Made by a program: the position numbers and the translations under genes
From: Amyelois transitella
Taxonomy: Eukaryota; Arthropoda; Insecta; Lepidoptera; Pyralidae
Direction of reading: 5' to 3'
Length of the DNA: 64,000 nt
Assembly (NCBI RefSeq): GCF_032362555.1
Contig: NC_083505.1
Coordinates: 10,841,501-10,905,500, forward strand
Notes under the pieces: model-generated
What the model was told of the DNA's origin: nothing
Databases searched by the model: none
Seen by the model: only the letters and a program-made list of their open reading frames with translations
Shown here: positions 24,721-36,107 of the stretch, piece by piece
Layout: each line of letters begins with the position of its first letter
Numbering within the stretch: the stretch's first letter is position 1

Positions 24721-27700
24721 CTATAAATAAATGGAATTAGTATAGTTCTTTATGAACTCTTGTACGAAGGAGCCTTCGAGTACACCGAAGCCGGAACTGA
24801 GTGGCTGCTGGTGGGTCCATCGAGAGACCAGCTCCTGGGTTGCTCCAGGCTTGTCCATAGGCGCCATGTGACCAGCACCACGAATTAAAACCTCGGTCAA
24901 CCCACCACCCGTTTTGTGGTAGCTGTAAAAGGATACTTGTTTTGATTAATCATTTCCCATTTCATTCGTCTTAGATTTTTCTGTTATTAAATGACATTGA
25001 AATATTCAGCTTTCGTTACATTATTCAATCAATATACAATCAGGTCAAGCAGATACAGACAAAGGTGACTGACATATGTCTAATCAGAGCCACAACTACT
25101 GACTCAAATTAAATCTGGCGCCAGCAGTGGCCAAATAAGTATTATTAAAAATATCGAATGCAGCAATGTACCAGCAAGAACTTATATACCGCTACAAGAT
25201 TATTTTGGTTCTAAAATAAGATACTAGGACTGTAATATAGATCTGAGTACAGAAATTAATCGTTAGTCCATTTGTGACAACAGTTGAAGCAACAGTTGTG
25301 ATAAATTAAAAGTAGCACCTACCCGGCCAGTTTCTTGTTGTAAATATATGGATACCGGGTGGCGTCTAGGAATTCCTGCGAATGCTTCCACTTCCACTGC
25401 CGGTAGCTCTCTGATGTGTATGCGCAGGGTAGCATCTGGTCGAGCTGACCGCTGAAATTCAAGCACTATCATAAAAATCTTGGCGTTTGTCTTCCTGGAA
25501 AGGACCCGGGGTTAGCCTATCCTATAGCCACGATCCAAGGATGAGTTCAGCTACTTACAGCAGAGTGACACAGGGTAACCTGGGTAAAGATCACATTGGA
25601 TCATACTAATCTGTGTACTGAAATTAAATTGCAATGTTTGTTTAAAGACACAGGGTAACCTGGGTAAAGATCACATTGGATCATACTAATCTGTGTACTG
25701 AAATTAAATTGCAATGTTTGTTTAAAGCTACCGTACATTTTTTTTAATAACTGTTCAATGGTTATGCAATTTGGAATAGAAATCCGAAAGTGTTATTTTA
25801 ATTTAATTTCTGTGGTATGAAAAAGGTTAAAAAGGACAGGAAGTTTCGTTTAATAATATATCACCACCCTAAATGGCCTACTAACTATTCTAAATGGCCG
25901 ACTCACCAATAAGTAAGCACCCTGTAATGGTCCAACAGCATCTCAAACTTCGGACGAGCATTGCTCAAAAAGTCTGGCGCCAATCTGGAATTCACAGTCA
26001 TGTTGACGAAACTGAACCCTATATCTCCTACATGAAGAGCCTTCCTCACAACACTCTGTTCGAGGTAGGAGGAGTAGTGCCCCGCTGAGATGTCGTCTTT
26101 CAGGAAGTTGTAGCCTTGCTTCTGATGCGTGAGGAACAGCAAGATCGTAATGAGGCCTGTGAATTTCTGGAGGATAATATTAATTTTAATATTGAAGCAT
26201 TATGGATGAACCTGGTCCTTGTCAAGAAAGCTGTCTAAATACGACTAAAATATAGGAAATAGGAGGAGAGATCCATTATAAAACATAATTTTGTAAGAAC
26301 GAGTAAGATACAGGCAATGTTGGATAAAAATTATCCAAAAAAATATTCGGGTCATTTTTATTTGCTTTTACGAGATGTTTGTTTCTAAGCTGAAAATCTT
26401 GCATATTTACACCTCTTTAGCTTCGATGCTCCTATTCGCAGCAATGTCTTCGTGGAAAGCGTCGACCAAAGGCTTCACGATGTCCAGTTGTTCCTTTACT
26501 AAGAGCCCGAAGTGGTAAAACGGCTTGGCTAGTTGAGATATCATTGACGGTTCCACGTATGCGTTGCCGATCATCATACCCTGGGAAATTTTACTGATCT
26601 AAATTAGAACATACAAAAAAGGAAGGAACCAATTATAATAGAGATAAACAAACAAACTCTCGAGCTCTGTGGCGTCGATGATAAAGAATGCAGTCAGACT
26701 AAAATTATGATTAAATAAAGACTAGTGAAAAGGAAGAATGAAGGTATCTAAATTTTCATTACTGTCTTAACTCACTTCCATTTTAACTTTGCCATCTGTT
26801 TCATCCATATGCGTATGGATCTCCGCAGCCAATGCCGGCACGTACTTCCCAGCGTAGGACTCGCCCGCCACGAACAATGGAGCTGACTTCAGCTCAGGGA
26901 ACACCAGGATGAACTGCTTGAAGGCTGTGTAGAGGTGATGACCATACTGAAAATGATAAAAAGTTATGATAAGTATTTAGTAAAAAATAATAAAAGGTAC
27001 CAAGTACATATAAAAAATAACACCTGTAGATTAGACACACCTAGAGGATTTAATACAAATTTAACTGTTTTAACCGTATGCCTCACATACGGTTTGCAGT
27101 AAAGTCAATATACTATAAATAAATACTACAGGTTTAACGCGCACATAACGCACCCTATTTTATTTCCGCCGTTTCGAATCATGATGTTACAATGGTCCGT
27201 GGTCACCGAGCAACTCACGTGCGCGATAAATACCTGTAGTATTAATAAATAGTATAACGCAACGCGAAAGTTTAAAATCAATTAAATCAATATACAATTG
27301 TACACGATTTTTTATACTTTAATCCGACCCGAGACAGAATGAACCGAAAACGCTACTCGTCTTATATATATACCTTATAAAAAAACTCAAAAATATCAAA
27401 TGCGTACCGTAGTGCTGTCTTGAGTGAACCCATCTGGATGATCAGTGAAACTGAAGCCTGTTCCCACGGGATTGTCAATGAACACAAGCGAGTGATTCTG
27501 TAGCCAAGAGTAACGGTTGCCTGAAAAGATGTATAAAGTCTACATTTTTCGTATGTCATTAGGTATTCTTTCGGTCTGTAAACTAAACTAAAATTTGCCA
27601 AAGAAAAGGTTAACGCTTGACAATTTATGAATAAAAACTATTGAAATATAAAACTTACGTGCTATACGCCCGTTTTCAACTGTCAATGGGCCAATCTCGT

Positions 27701-28721
27701 CGAATAGACCAGTCAGACTTGAGGCTCCTGGCCCTCCCTGTAGCCATATAACCCATGGCGTTTCATTCACTGGCTTATTTTCCACGGGGAAGTACCAAAA
27801 GAACAGATTCGAGTTGTACGTTTTGTTCACCGTAAAAAATCCTGAGTAGCTCTCCAAGCCTAGAAATTGTTCTGGATCAACTTTACTTGCGTTACGAGCT
27901 TCTTCAATATTACCAGCTTCTATAAGAGGTGTTAAAATCAAAGCAACACCATTATCAGTTTTTGTTTCATTTAAATTAATAACTGTTGAATTGAGCAGTT
28001 TATACAAACACGCTAACTGTTCCGCCGTTGTCTCATTTATTGTATTATTTATAGAATTAACATCAAGGCAAAGGTCCGTTTTATCATTCTTTGCTAATAC
28101 TTTCGGTTGATCAGTTGTACTTTCAATTTCTAAAAGTTTATCATCTATAATTAAATTTTCAGATATATCCGACAGTTTTTCTTCGACTACAGCAACTCTT
28201 CCATACACACTGTAACAGAAGTTAAAACGATAATTCCTAATGATGATAGTTTAGCTTTTGCAATGTGCTTTTAACTTTAAGGTAATTCACGAACTTTTAT
28301 TCACTATTTTTATTTATTTATTAAGGTACAAATAAATTCAGATTACATAATTGCATAATTATCTTTAGGTAGAACAAGTGTTTGTTTATCATTAATTGTT
28401 TATTGTTCAGTATTAAGAATTTAAGTTCAGTTTAGTTACAAAATACTTGGTGATAACAATCCACGTTATAAATTGCCTTTTAATCTATATGTCTTAAAAT
28501 ACAATTAATAAATTGCAACGTTTAATATAGATGTAAGGTAGAAGCTAAATACGCCGCAAATGTAAGAACTGACCCAGACTCACGGTCGTGAGAGCAACTA
28601 AACAAAGAATTCTTATTTATCTTTACTTATTTTTCAAATAATCCTTATACTTATCATTAAAATTATAACTTCACTTAACTTACCTCACTATGAGACAAAC
28701 TGCACATATCACAGCATTCAT
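24721..28721 (-). CDS. carboxypeptidase D of cluster: CPVL-like serine carboxypeptidase with N-terminal insert
   Basis: Eight minus-strand exons: 28721-28684, 28209-27659, 27520-27408, 26946-26776, 26580-26413, 26166-25907, 25451-25323 and 24922-24721. They total 1632 bases, a 543-residue protein. The signal peptide is MNAVICAVCLIVSVYG. Exon 2 is 551 bases, against 314-341 in copies B and C. It carries about 85 extra residues that are acidic and Asn-rich, with several NxS/T sequons (for example NNTINETT, LNSTV, LNETK), before the conserved LTPLIEAG block. The catalytic blocks are [38 protein letters not shown] (Ser), CGQLDQM (Asp) and RGAGHMAPMD (His). The insert resembles a propeptide or glycosylated linker, which is inference. 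An exact tandem duplication lies in intron 6. Confidence 0.91.
25568..25727. repeat. exact 80-bp tandem duplication
   Basis: Two head-to-tail copies (25568-25647 and 25648-25727) beginning GACACAGGGTAACCTGGG and ending GCAATGTTTGTTTAAA look identical base for base, which points to a recent event. Located in intron 6 of carboxypeptidase D, away from the splice sites. Confidence 0.9.
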
Positions 28722-29264
28722 ATTCCAAGTTGTTCTTCAAATCACACCACATATTCTGAAGCAGGCAGATAGCCGAAGATTGTTTTGATCACTGCCAGCT
28801 ATCGTAGAACAAGTACGCACATATCTACTGCTATCAATTTGAACCGGTGATCCCGTTACGTCTTAATCGCTACACGCTCAACGAATTCCCCACCGTTTAT
28901 TAATTATTGTATGAATGAAATAAAATTTATAAGTGCATCAACCTCGTTTTGTTGTAAGTCTGATTAGACAACTGTAGAACCAGTCTGTTGCTTTGCTGTA
29001 GACTTAATTATAAGCTTCGATGAAATAGCTTTAAGATTAATGACTTCAGAATTGAGTAAAGAGAAAACATTTATTCTGTAACTGTAAATAAAATATCCCA
29101 CTATTTTCACTATAACTACTTAATATTTGAAAGGCCGTTCATACTTATTTATTATATCTACTATTATTACTAACTTGATAATGATGTACTTTTGGCCCCG
29201 ACTGGACCTGAGGAAATCTAATAATAAAATGACAAACTGATTATTGTACTTAAAATAGTTAAAT

Positions 29265-29270
29265 TTTATT
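29265..29270 (-). terminator. polyadenylation signal of the zeste-like gene
   Basis: AATAAA on the minus strand about 130 bases past the stop codon. Confidence 0.45.
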
Positions 29271-29399
29271 ACATGATTTAAAAATTGAGTTTGTTTCACA
29301 ACCATCCGTACGTCAAAATATACGTTTCTTATCTCAAATGATAGAACATGACCTCATATGGGGGTATTATTTTGCAGATATCGCATTTTAATTAAAATT

Positions 29400-31923
29400 T
29401 CATGCTATATTAACTCTGCCATTAATCAAAACATCTCTAATATGAGTCATAACATCCGCCAGCCTAGTTATCTCTGAGGCCATCGCTTGTATAGTTTCGC
29501 ACATTTTTTTACTATTGTCTAATTTTTGCCGTTCTAAGCGTAGGAACTCCGAAGTTTCTTCATCCATATCTATAACAATATAATGTATTGGTTTTAGGCA
29601 GTGTAACATAAATATAAAATCTCGCCTAAAAGATGTGTGCTTGCATGTAAAGTGTTACAAGTACAACCACCCTTGTCATGGAAAGTCGATGTCTTTGATT
29701 TAAGTAAGATCAAAATTTTTGAAAAGATAATTTTCAAAACAACTAACCTAGCTAACATCAGAATTCAGACAAGTGTAGGTACAACATATACAGTTGCCTG
29801 AATGTGCAGGTTATCCCAAAAAGGTTCTCTTACTCCGAGTTTTTATATCATACCTGTGTTATTGGTATTTTCTTTCTTCATAACCTTTGGTTTAATTTCA
29901 GGTGAACTGCTAACTATATTGTCATCCACATCAAAGATATCCAATGAAGAATGTCGCCTTTTACGAACTCTAGAAGATTTCGTTTGGTTGATTGATGGCT
30001 GTGGAACCTGACTAACTGATACATTGACATCGTTTGATTCTGGTTCATTATCTGTATCCTGAAATGATTTTAAAAATAAAGATTTTTATTGTATTAACAT
30101 GCTATCAAAAATTGTGGCTTAAAATTTTTTGAAGGATTCAACACCTAATTTCGTTGCTTTAACTTCTACACGATTGCAAATTACCGTTATTTACTCATTA
30201 AAGCCTTTCACTTTATCAATTGCTATTAATGTGCTTATACAAATTTGTACGGAAGAATGAAAACGGTTACTTACCCCATCGCCCAAAGGGTCACATTTAA
30301 TGATGACTCCTTCCACATTGGTTTCTCCGATAATATCCAGTATATCTTCTTCCAAATAGGACAGAGGCGTGACTCCATCAGGTGGAGGGCGATTGCTGTC
30401 CTTAGCAGCCTTCAACTCCAAAGTCCTCCTGCGAACCCTGTACTTCCAGTCACACCAATACTGAAAGGTTAAAAAACAAGTTGAAATCTCTTTTATATAT
30501 AGTGAATAGAGTACGTTCGCACAAAAAGTCAATTCCTCGGGAATTGCGGAAATCTTCTCCTAGAGCAACTAAGGACCCTACATGCTAAATTTCAAATCTT
30601 TAAACCCCGCGAGCCAGAGCGATAGACATAGACAGAAAAGACTGAAATGCCACGTTTAGCTGTATGGCTTAATGATGGAAATTAAAACTACTAACTTTTA
30701 TTTACCTCCTAATGTTTTAGAAATAATGCATCGCTTTGCCGTGCAGGTTGAAAGAAAAATCGTAAATTTTGTTTCTAACGCAACAAATATGACCCAAACA
30801 ACGAAATACAAGTGCACGACTTTTATAGTATAAAATCATTCCATTTACAAGTAGGCGTATATTCCGTTACAGTAATGGTACTTACCTTTGACCATCCCTT
30901 CCCATCCTTAACAGCTCCATTCTGGATAAGATTAAGTTTCTTGGCACAGAGATTCCACAATTTCAGGGTATGAAGCTTGCCCCTTCTACCTCTTATCAAG
31001 CCTTTAGCTAACTCTGGGTGTTCTTTAAGAAAACCTATCAACGCCTGCATTTGGTCAATATTTACTTGCTTTCGAGACTTATAATCTGAGAGGAAAATAA
31101 ATTAGGATAATTTTAAAGATGTTCACGAAAATTTCGATATTATTCACAAGTATGATAAGAGTAGGTAAAAAATAATAAACACGTAGAATGGTTTACAATA
31201 AAAACGTTCAATGAATAAATAATAAACATCATTTTGTGAAATCGGTAAAAATGTTTCATTTGTCGCAAGCTAGTATCTGTATAACAAATTCATAACATTC
31301 AAATGTTTAACCGTTGAACACAGGAGACAATATAAGCTACGAAGTTCTACGGACGGACGCTACGATTGCTACGACTGCTACGCAGTTCTACGAATATTTC
31401 CTCAGATTTCCTGTTGAACTTCTCATTTTAGAAAAATCAAATAAATTGTGGATCAGGCTTACTTATAGTACGTCAATGGCTTACGGAATCTGAATTGTGC
31501 TGAACGTGGCTTGAAAAGCCAAGTCTATTGGAGAGTAGTAGCTCTGTCTACCCCGAACAGGATAAAGACGTGATATATGTATGTACATTATTTATTATTT
31601 AGACTTCTATACTAGGAAGAAATTTTGCTGCGATAATTACAATAGGGTGATAAAATTAATTTAGATAGAGAATAAGTGAGCTTTCCAGTTTGATATCAAG
31701 GGCGTTTAAATGTTCTATATCAACAAATGATTAAACCATTTTAACTATCTCAACTTATATTATGAGAAAAGCATTATTTGTTAATTTTTAATAGACAAAC
31801 TCTGAATGAGCGGTATATCTTAAAGAAGGGTAATTGCTTATATTTTCAATTATATACATACACAATATATATACAGGACCCAGGCAAAGAGCTAGTTTTA
31901 TTTTTACACTAACCTGTTTCCAT
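29400..31923 (-). CDS. zeste/Myb-SANT-like DNA-binding protein with C-terminal coiled coil
   Basis: Five minus-strand exons: 31923-31914, 31085-30886, 30460-30275, 30058-29854 and 29569-29400. Together they are 771 bases, a 256-residue protein. Exon 1 has just 10 bases (ATG GAA ACA G), chosen because it follows a purine-rich start context and restores phase into the next exon. Residues about 5-90 match the regulatory-protein-zeste / Myb-SANT-like fold seen in many insect proteins: SRKQVNIDQMQALIGFL, HPELAKG, LWNLCAKKLN, GWSKYWCDWKYRVRRR. After an acidic and Ser-rich middle with a basic patch (RVRKRRHSS), the last 55 residues are predicted coiled coil (ETSEFLRLERQKLDNSKKM). Probably a nuclear DNA-binding protein; its target is unknown. 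Transposon-derived relatives of this domain exist, but no transposon ends were seen here. Confidence 0.8.
31330..31392. repeat. CTACG-rich short repeat
   Basis: Imperfect iterations of GCTACGA/TTCTACG in intron 1 of the zeste-like gene. Period irregular; origin unknown. Confidence 0.5.
31488..31578 (-). repeat. R1 repeat fragment
   Basis: GAACGTGGCTTGAAAAG, GCTCTGTCTACCCCG and GGATAAAGACGTGAT in minus order match the R1 5' half. Confidence 0.6.
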
Positions 31924-32626
31924 ATCTCCTAATATTCTTGTTTCAAAAAAAATATCTACTTAAAACTGAACTTCACTACGCATAACGAAAACTTTTCTTT
32001 AATATACTTTACAATATCTGCCCACGAAATTCAGTTTTATCGGAATAATATCGGTGTATTATCGAGATTACAATCACGACTGGTGACAAAGAGCATAATA
32101 TAATAACGTTTAAAAGGAATAAAGGCTGAAAAAGGCTGCGTGACGTAGAAGGAGACAGGAGATGATGCGCGCGCAACTAGCGATCAATTCAAACCTAGCA
32201 CTTGACTTTCCAGCGATGCAGCGAAATTGGAAGCCGCTTTATTTAGGTAGCTCTAAACGTTCGTGATCAACTGATCACAGATGGTTCCTGGGCTCCTCTA
32301 CGGAGAGATATGGATGCAAGCGGGATTAAAGCTAGGATTGTGGATGGTACATTTGTTAATTAGGACTGACAGGTCATACATTGGTCCACACGTGAGTTCA
32401 CTGTTGTGTTAAGAAAAGTTATTTTTTGTCTCATAAATATAGATAAGAAGATAATGCAAAAATATGGAACCAACGTTGTCTAATTAGTTTTTGCGAAATT
32501 GCTAAGGTTTTTATTTTTTATATAACGCGAACCGTCAAAGGGACAGTATACTTCTTATAAACCAGCAGGTGTTTCATTACTTTTATATAATACTAATTAA
32601 AATAAAAATATTTATTATATGCTAAG

Positions 32627-32790
32627 AACCGTTATTCGAGACCTATAGAGTGAGATAGCAACACCTTCGTGCTCTTTCAACAGCCCCAAAGTGCCCCCTC
32701 CACCCACTTCCGGTCACCTATCTCGTTCTTTCGGAGTGGAGGGGGGCCCTCGCTTGCCAGTGCGCGCAGGAGCGCTGTCTCCTCACATTG
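32627..32790 (+). repeat. left inverted terminal repeat of DIRS element
   Basis: Pairs over about 163 bases with 37531-37693 with almost no differences. It reads AACCGTTATTCGAGACCTAT at the outer side, GGTCACCTATCTCGTTCTTT in the middle and GTCTCCTCACATTG at the inner side. The left arm has one extra G after AACC. Outside the paired part the two element ends differ (TATTATATGCTAAG on the left). Confidence 0.92.
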
Positions 32791-32881
32791 GCATCGACTT
32801 TCGTCGAAGCAACACCCCATAAATAAAACAGCGTTGCTGTTCGAAAAAATAAATTAATAAATCAATAAGTTGTTATTGTGT

Positions 32882-34213
32882 ATGTCTGCGGAAGACTTAC
32901 AACACTGCCTACAAAAGGCATCGCCTGCGGAAGGCAATTCCCTAAAGTTTCCTACAGAAGGAATTTTTATGATGAATAAGTCACCAGATAAGGACGAACG
33001 GAATCGGCGGGAGCGGTCCACAAGTTCCAGCAGTACTAGTTCTTCTTCAAGCTCATCTAGTTCCGACCGGCTACGTTCCCGCCATAAGGCGCGAACACGC
33101 GGTCGTAAAAGAACACATAGCGGTGGGGATCGCAGGTTAGACATATTAACATCTCAAGTAAGTGATATATTGAATTATATTAGGCAGACCGATTCTACTT
33201 TTGCCAAAAAACAACGTAGGTCTATCAGTGATTCAGATTCTAACGTTTCTAACATTTCAATTCATCCTACCGACAATTTAAAAAGTTCTCTTTTTGCCGA
33301 CGAGCCCCTCGTCAACAAACCGCGACCAAGTAAAACTTTCGAATTTAACGTTAACACTAATCTCAAAGAACCTAACGTAGAAAATGCATTAGAGAACCGA
33401 TTAAATCTTCTTAATAAACTGCATCACTTTAATACGAACGAGTGGGATCGCGTTCGATACGTAGAAACCGAGAAAAATTATTTGGCAAAACCTGGCTTTT
33501 ACGAGATTGATGTTAACACTGAGGTTCGATACTTTGATCCTAATTCTAGCTGGCTAAAGTCATTAGATAGGTCATTGGGCGCCATGACTCATGCACTTAT
33601 CCAGCAAAATGAGAACTTAAAAAATAATCTACAAGAGCTCATACAATGGTCATCATTACCCGGTTGTAACTTAGATGCAAATACGTTATTTGATAAAATA
33701 AATTCCCTTTTTTCTGACAAATCGGCCTATGTAAAAGTGTCCGAAGATATTTTACAATTAGTTTGTGGGAGGCGTGCTGACGTCATACAAAAGCGACGCG
33801 ACAGTGTTCTTTCAAGCATTAAAGATCGTTTTATAAAAGAAGACATTAGAAAGATACCTCCCACAAACTCACAATTATTTAATCCAGATATGTTAAGCTC
33901 CTTTTTGCAGAAAGTTGGGGGTACTAATAAAATTTTTGTGTCAAACAAACGCTCTGCAGAAGAGCCAATAATGTCTATGCGGAATAGAACAGATTATTCT
34001 CAAAACAAACGATCGCAGAGATCGTTCAATAGACAGGAGAAAAATCTTGATAATGTACCCTCAACTTCGACTGGTTATCGCGGTTTATCGACAAAGACCG
34101 GTAAATATCAAAACAGCAAGGCGAATAAAAGTGGGACGAATTCGAAGCACAGTACCAACACTAAGAAATCAACTGAGAATTCAAACCGTCGGTACAGTAA
34201 TTTTCGTAAATGA
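32882..34213 (+). CDS. gag: DIRS Gag-like protein
   Basis: The first ATG in the frame is at 32882 and gives 443 residues; the frame is open slightly further upstream. The N-terminal third has a serine tract and a basic stretch (RSRHKARTRGRKRTHSGG); the C-terminus is rich in Lys, Asn, Ser and Arg, as expected for a nucleic-acid-binding capsid-type protein. No CCHC zinc knuckle is present, which is usual in DIRS Gag. It is assigned by position before the polymerase frame and by composition. It ends in TGA directly followed by CTA. The same frame is then open to 37054, and the polymerase frame overlaps its 3' end in another phase. Confidence 0.8.
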   Translation: MSAEDLQHCLQKASPAEGNSLKFPTEGIFMMNKSPDKDERNRRERSTSSSSTSSSSSSSSSDRLRSRHKARTRGRKRTHSGGDRRLDILTSQVSDILNYIRQTDSTFAKKQRRSISDSDSNVSNISIHPTDNLKSSLFADEPLVNKPRPSKTFEFNVNTNLKEPNVENALENRLNLLNKLHHFNTNEWDRVRYVETEKNYLAKPGFYEIDVNTEVRYFDPNSSWLKSLDRSLGAMTHALIQQNENLKNNLQELIQWSSLPGCNLDANTLFDKINSLFSDKSAYVKVSEDILQLVCGRRADVIQKRRDSVLSSIKDRFIKEDIRKIPPTNSQLFNPDMLSSFLQKVGGTNKIFVSNKRSAEEPIMSMRNRTDYSQNKRSQRSFNRQEKNLDNVPSTSTGYRGLSTKTGKYQNSKANKSGTNSKHSTNTKKSTENSNRRYSNFRK

Positions 34214-36107
34214 CTATATACAAGACAACTTTTACGGTGGGCGTTTGAAAGATTTTATTCATGTTTGGCGTCATTTCAACGCTCCAGATTACATCATAAA
34301 AGTAATATCGAGTTATCGAATCCCCTTTTTAGTTCTACCCCCATTAATGGCACCAAACATGTTAAGAAAATTTCAGACACCCAACAGTGCTGCAATGACA
34401 AAACAGATTTCAGATTTAAAAAGACAAAAGGTTTTGGTACCAGCTCCAAATACACCCAGTTTTGTCTGTCCGATGTTTCTTGTAAAGAAGGCAGACTCGA
34501 GCGATCGGCCTATCTTCAACTTGAAAAAGCTAAACGATTACCTAGCACAATTCAAATTTCGCCTTATAAACGTTCAGAGGATTCCAGACTTCTTACAAGA
34601 AGGAGACTGGACCGTGAAGATCGATTTATCTCAGGCATACTTTCACCTGGCGGTCGCCGAAGCCGATCAACGGTATCTGAGAGTTCTATACGAAACGGAT
34701 TCAGGAAACATCGAGCTCCTTCAGATGACCAGTCTCCCCTTCGGGCTGTCATCAGCACCCAAAGTATTCTCGACTGTATCCAACTGGGTAGCCCAGCTCT
34801 TGCGCGAAAGAGGCTTAAGGCTCATAGTCTATCTCGACGACTATCTGATAGTCCATCAAAACCGAGAAATTTTGATAGAGCATGCTGCAGAAGCTGTTCG
34901 ATTACTGACCCTGCTCGGATGGACGATCAATTACAAGAAATCTGTGCTCGTCCCGACCAAATGTATAAACTACCTAGGTGTAACATGGAATCTCAGCCAG
35001 AATTCCAAGTACCTACCCAAGGACAAAGTGTCGAAAATCAAAAACAAAATACTTTATTTGTTAGACACCAATCAATGGAATTTCAAAGATTCCCAGAGGG
35101 TACTAGGCATGCTAAACTTTGCAGCGTTCGTCGTGCCCAGAGGTCGTCTTCACTGCCGCCCCATACAGAAGGCCAGCATACGACTTTCGAAAATTCAGCC
35201 ACAAACAAAGTGGCCATTAGAAATTTCAGTTCAAGACGAACTGAAATGGTGGTTAACTGCAGTAGAATCAGGCACTCCTATTCACTGCCAGAGGGTTGCA
35301 CATTTTTTGACAACCGATGCCTCCGGCTCAGGTTGGGGGGCTGTGCTAGATGGGAAAAATGTAAGTGGTGTCTGGCAGAACAGTCAGATAAGTTGGCACA
35401 GCAATCTGAAAGAAATGTCAGCTGTCATACAGACATTGAAGATGTTTCTATCGTACCTCCGAAACACCACGATTCTATTACAATCGGACAACAAAAGCGT
35501 GATCAGTTACATAAAAAACGAAGGAGGCCTACGATCCACAAACCTGTTCAAATTGACGCAACTGTTGTTCAACATAATGGACGAGAACAACATACAGATA
35601 ATCCCACATCATATTCCCGGTCAATTCAACATAGAAGCGGACTTACTATCCAGAAAGAAGTCACGCGGCGAATGGACTCTCAACCCAGAAGCTTGCCACG
35701 AAGTGTTCAACCGCTACGGTCGACCACAAATCGATTTATTCGCTTCCGCAAACGCACACGTGCTTGCTTGTTACGCATCGCGCAATTACGAAGACTCGAG
35801 CGCAATATTTCACGACGCGTTCAGCAGAAAATGGAACTTTCAACTTGCTTGGGTGTTTCCACCCCCCCATCTTGTTCCCCGGGTCCTAGCACATATGAAC
35901 CAGGCGAAGGGAATGTACATCATAATAGCCCCGCGTTGGCACAAAGTATATTGGCGTCCGGATCTCAAGAGCAGGGCTGTACGAGCGCCGTTCACTATTA
36001 CCGATCTACAGCACAGGCTGACGGATACACGGACTCGGCTCCCACCGCCTCGTGTGGCCGAGATCTGTCTCGAGGCTTGGTTGGTGAAGGGTGGAGCAAT
36101 CAACTGA
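34047..36107 (+). CDS. pol: DIRS reverse transcriptase / RNase H (plus methylase-like C-terminal region)
   Basis: The frame gives up to 686 residues from the first ATG. The first ~50 residues overlap gag in another phase and may not be translated; recognisable polymerase sequence starts near residue 62 (GGRLKDFIHVWRHF). RT motifs: DWTVKIDLSQAYFH (Asp about 193), LPFGLSSAPKVF, and VYLDDYLIV with the paired Asp at about 264-265. RNase H follows: TTDASGSGWGAVL (Asp about 424), NLKEMSAV (Glu about 456), LQSDNKSVI (Asp about 481) and EADLLSRK (Asp about 532). The segment IDLFASANAH to APRWHKVYWRPDL resembles the region often called the DIRS methylase-like domain. All catalytic acids are present. 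The start mechanism is unclear: frameshift from gag or internal initiation. Confidence 0.9.
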   Translation: MIMYPQLRLVIAVYRQRPVNIKTARRIKVGRIRSTVPTLRNQLRIQTVGTVIFVNDYIQDNFYGGRLKDFIHVWRHFNAPDYIIKVISSYRIPFLVLPPLMAPNMLRKFQTPNSAAMTKQISDLKRQKVLVPAPNTPSFVCPMFLVKKADSSDRPIFNLKKLNDYLAQFKFRLINVQRIPDFLQEGDWTVKIDLSQAYFHLAVAEADQRYLRVLYETDSGNIELLQMTSLPFGLSSAPKVFSTVSNWVAQLLRERGLRLIVYLDDYLIVHQNREILIEHAAEAVRLLTLLGWTINYKKSVLVPTKCINYLGVTWNLSQNSKYLPKDKVSKIKNKILYLLDTNQWNFKDSQRVLGMLNFAAFVVPRGRLHCRPIQKASIRLSKIQPQTKWPLEISVQDELKWWLTAVESGTPIHCQRVAHFLTTDASGSGWGAVLDGKNVSGVWQNSQISWHSNLKEMSAVIQTLKMFLSYLRNTTILLQSDNKSVISYIKNEGGLRSTNLFKLTQLLFNIMDENNIQIIPHHIPGQFNIEADLLSRKKSRGEWTLNPEACHEVFNRYGRPQIDLFASANAHVLACYASRNYEDSSAIFHDAFSRKWNFQLAWVFPPPHLVPRVLAHMNQAKGMYIIIAPRWHKVYWRPDLKSRAVRAPFTITDLQHRLTDTRTRLPPPRVAEICLEAWLVKGGAIN

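Noticed and set aside
34265-36080. Real protein in the upstream 600 codons of the recombinase frame
   Set aside because: It overlaps the well-supported RT/RNase H in another phase and shows Arg/Ser-rich shadow composition without motifs; whether the open state matters is raised as a finding.
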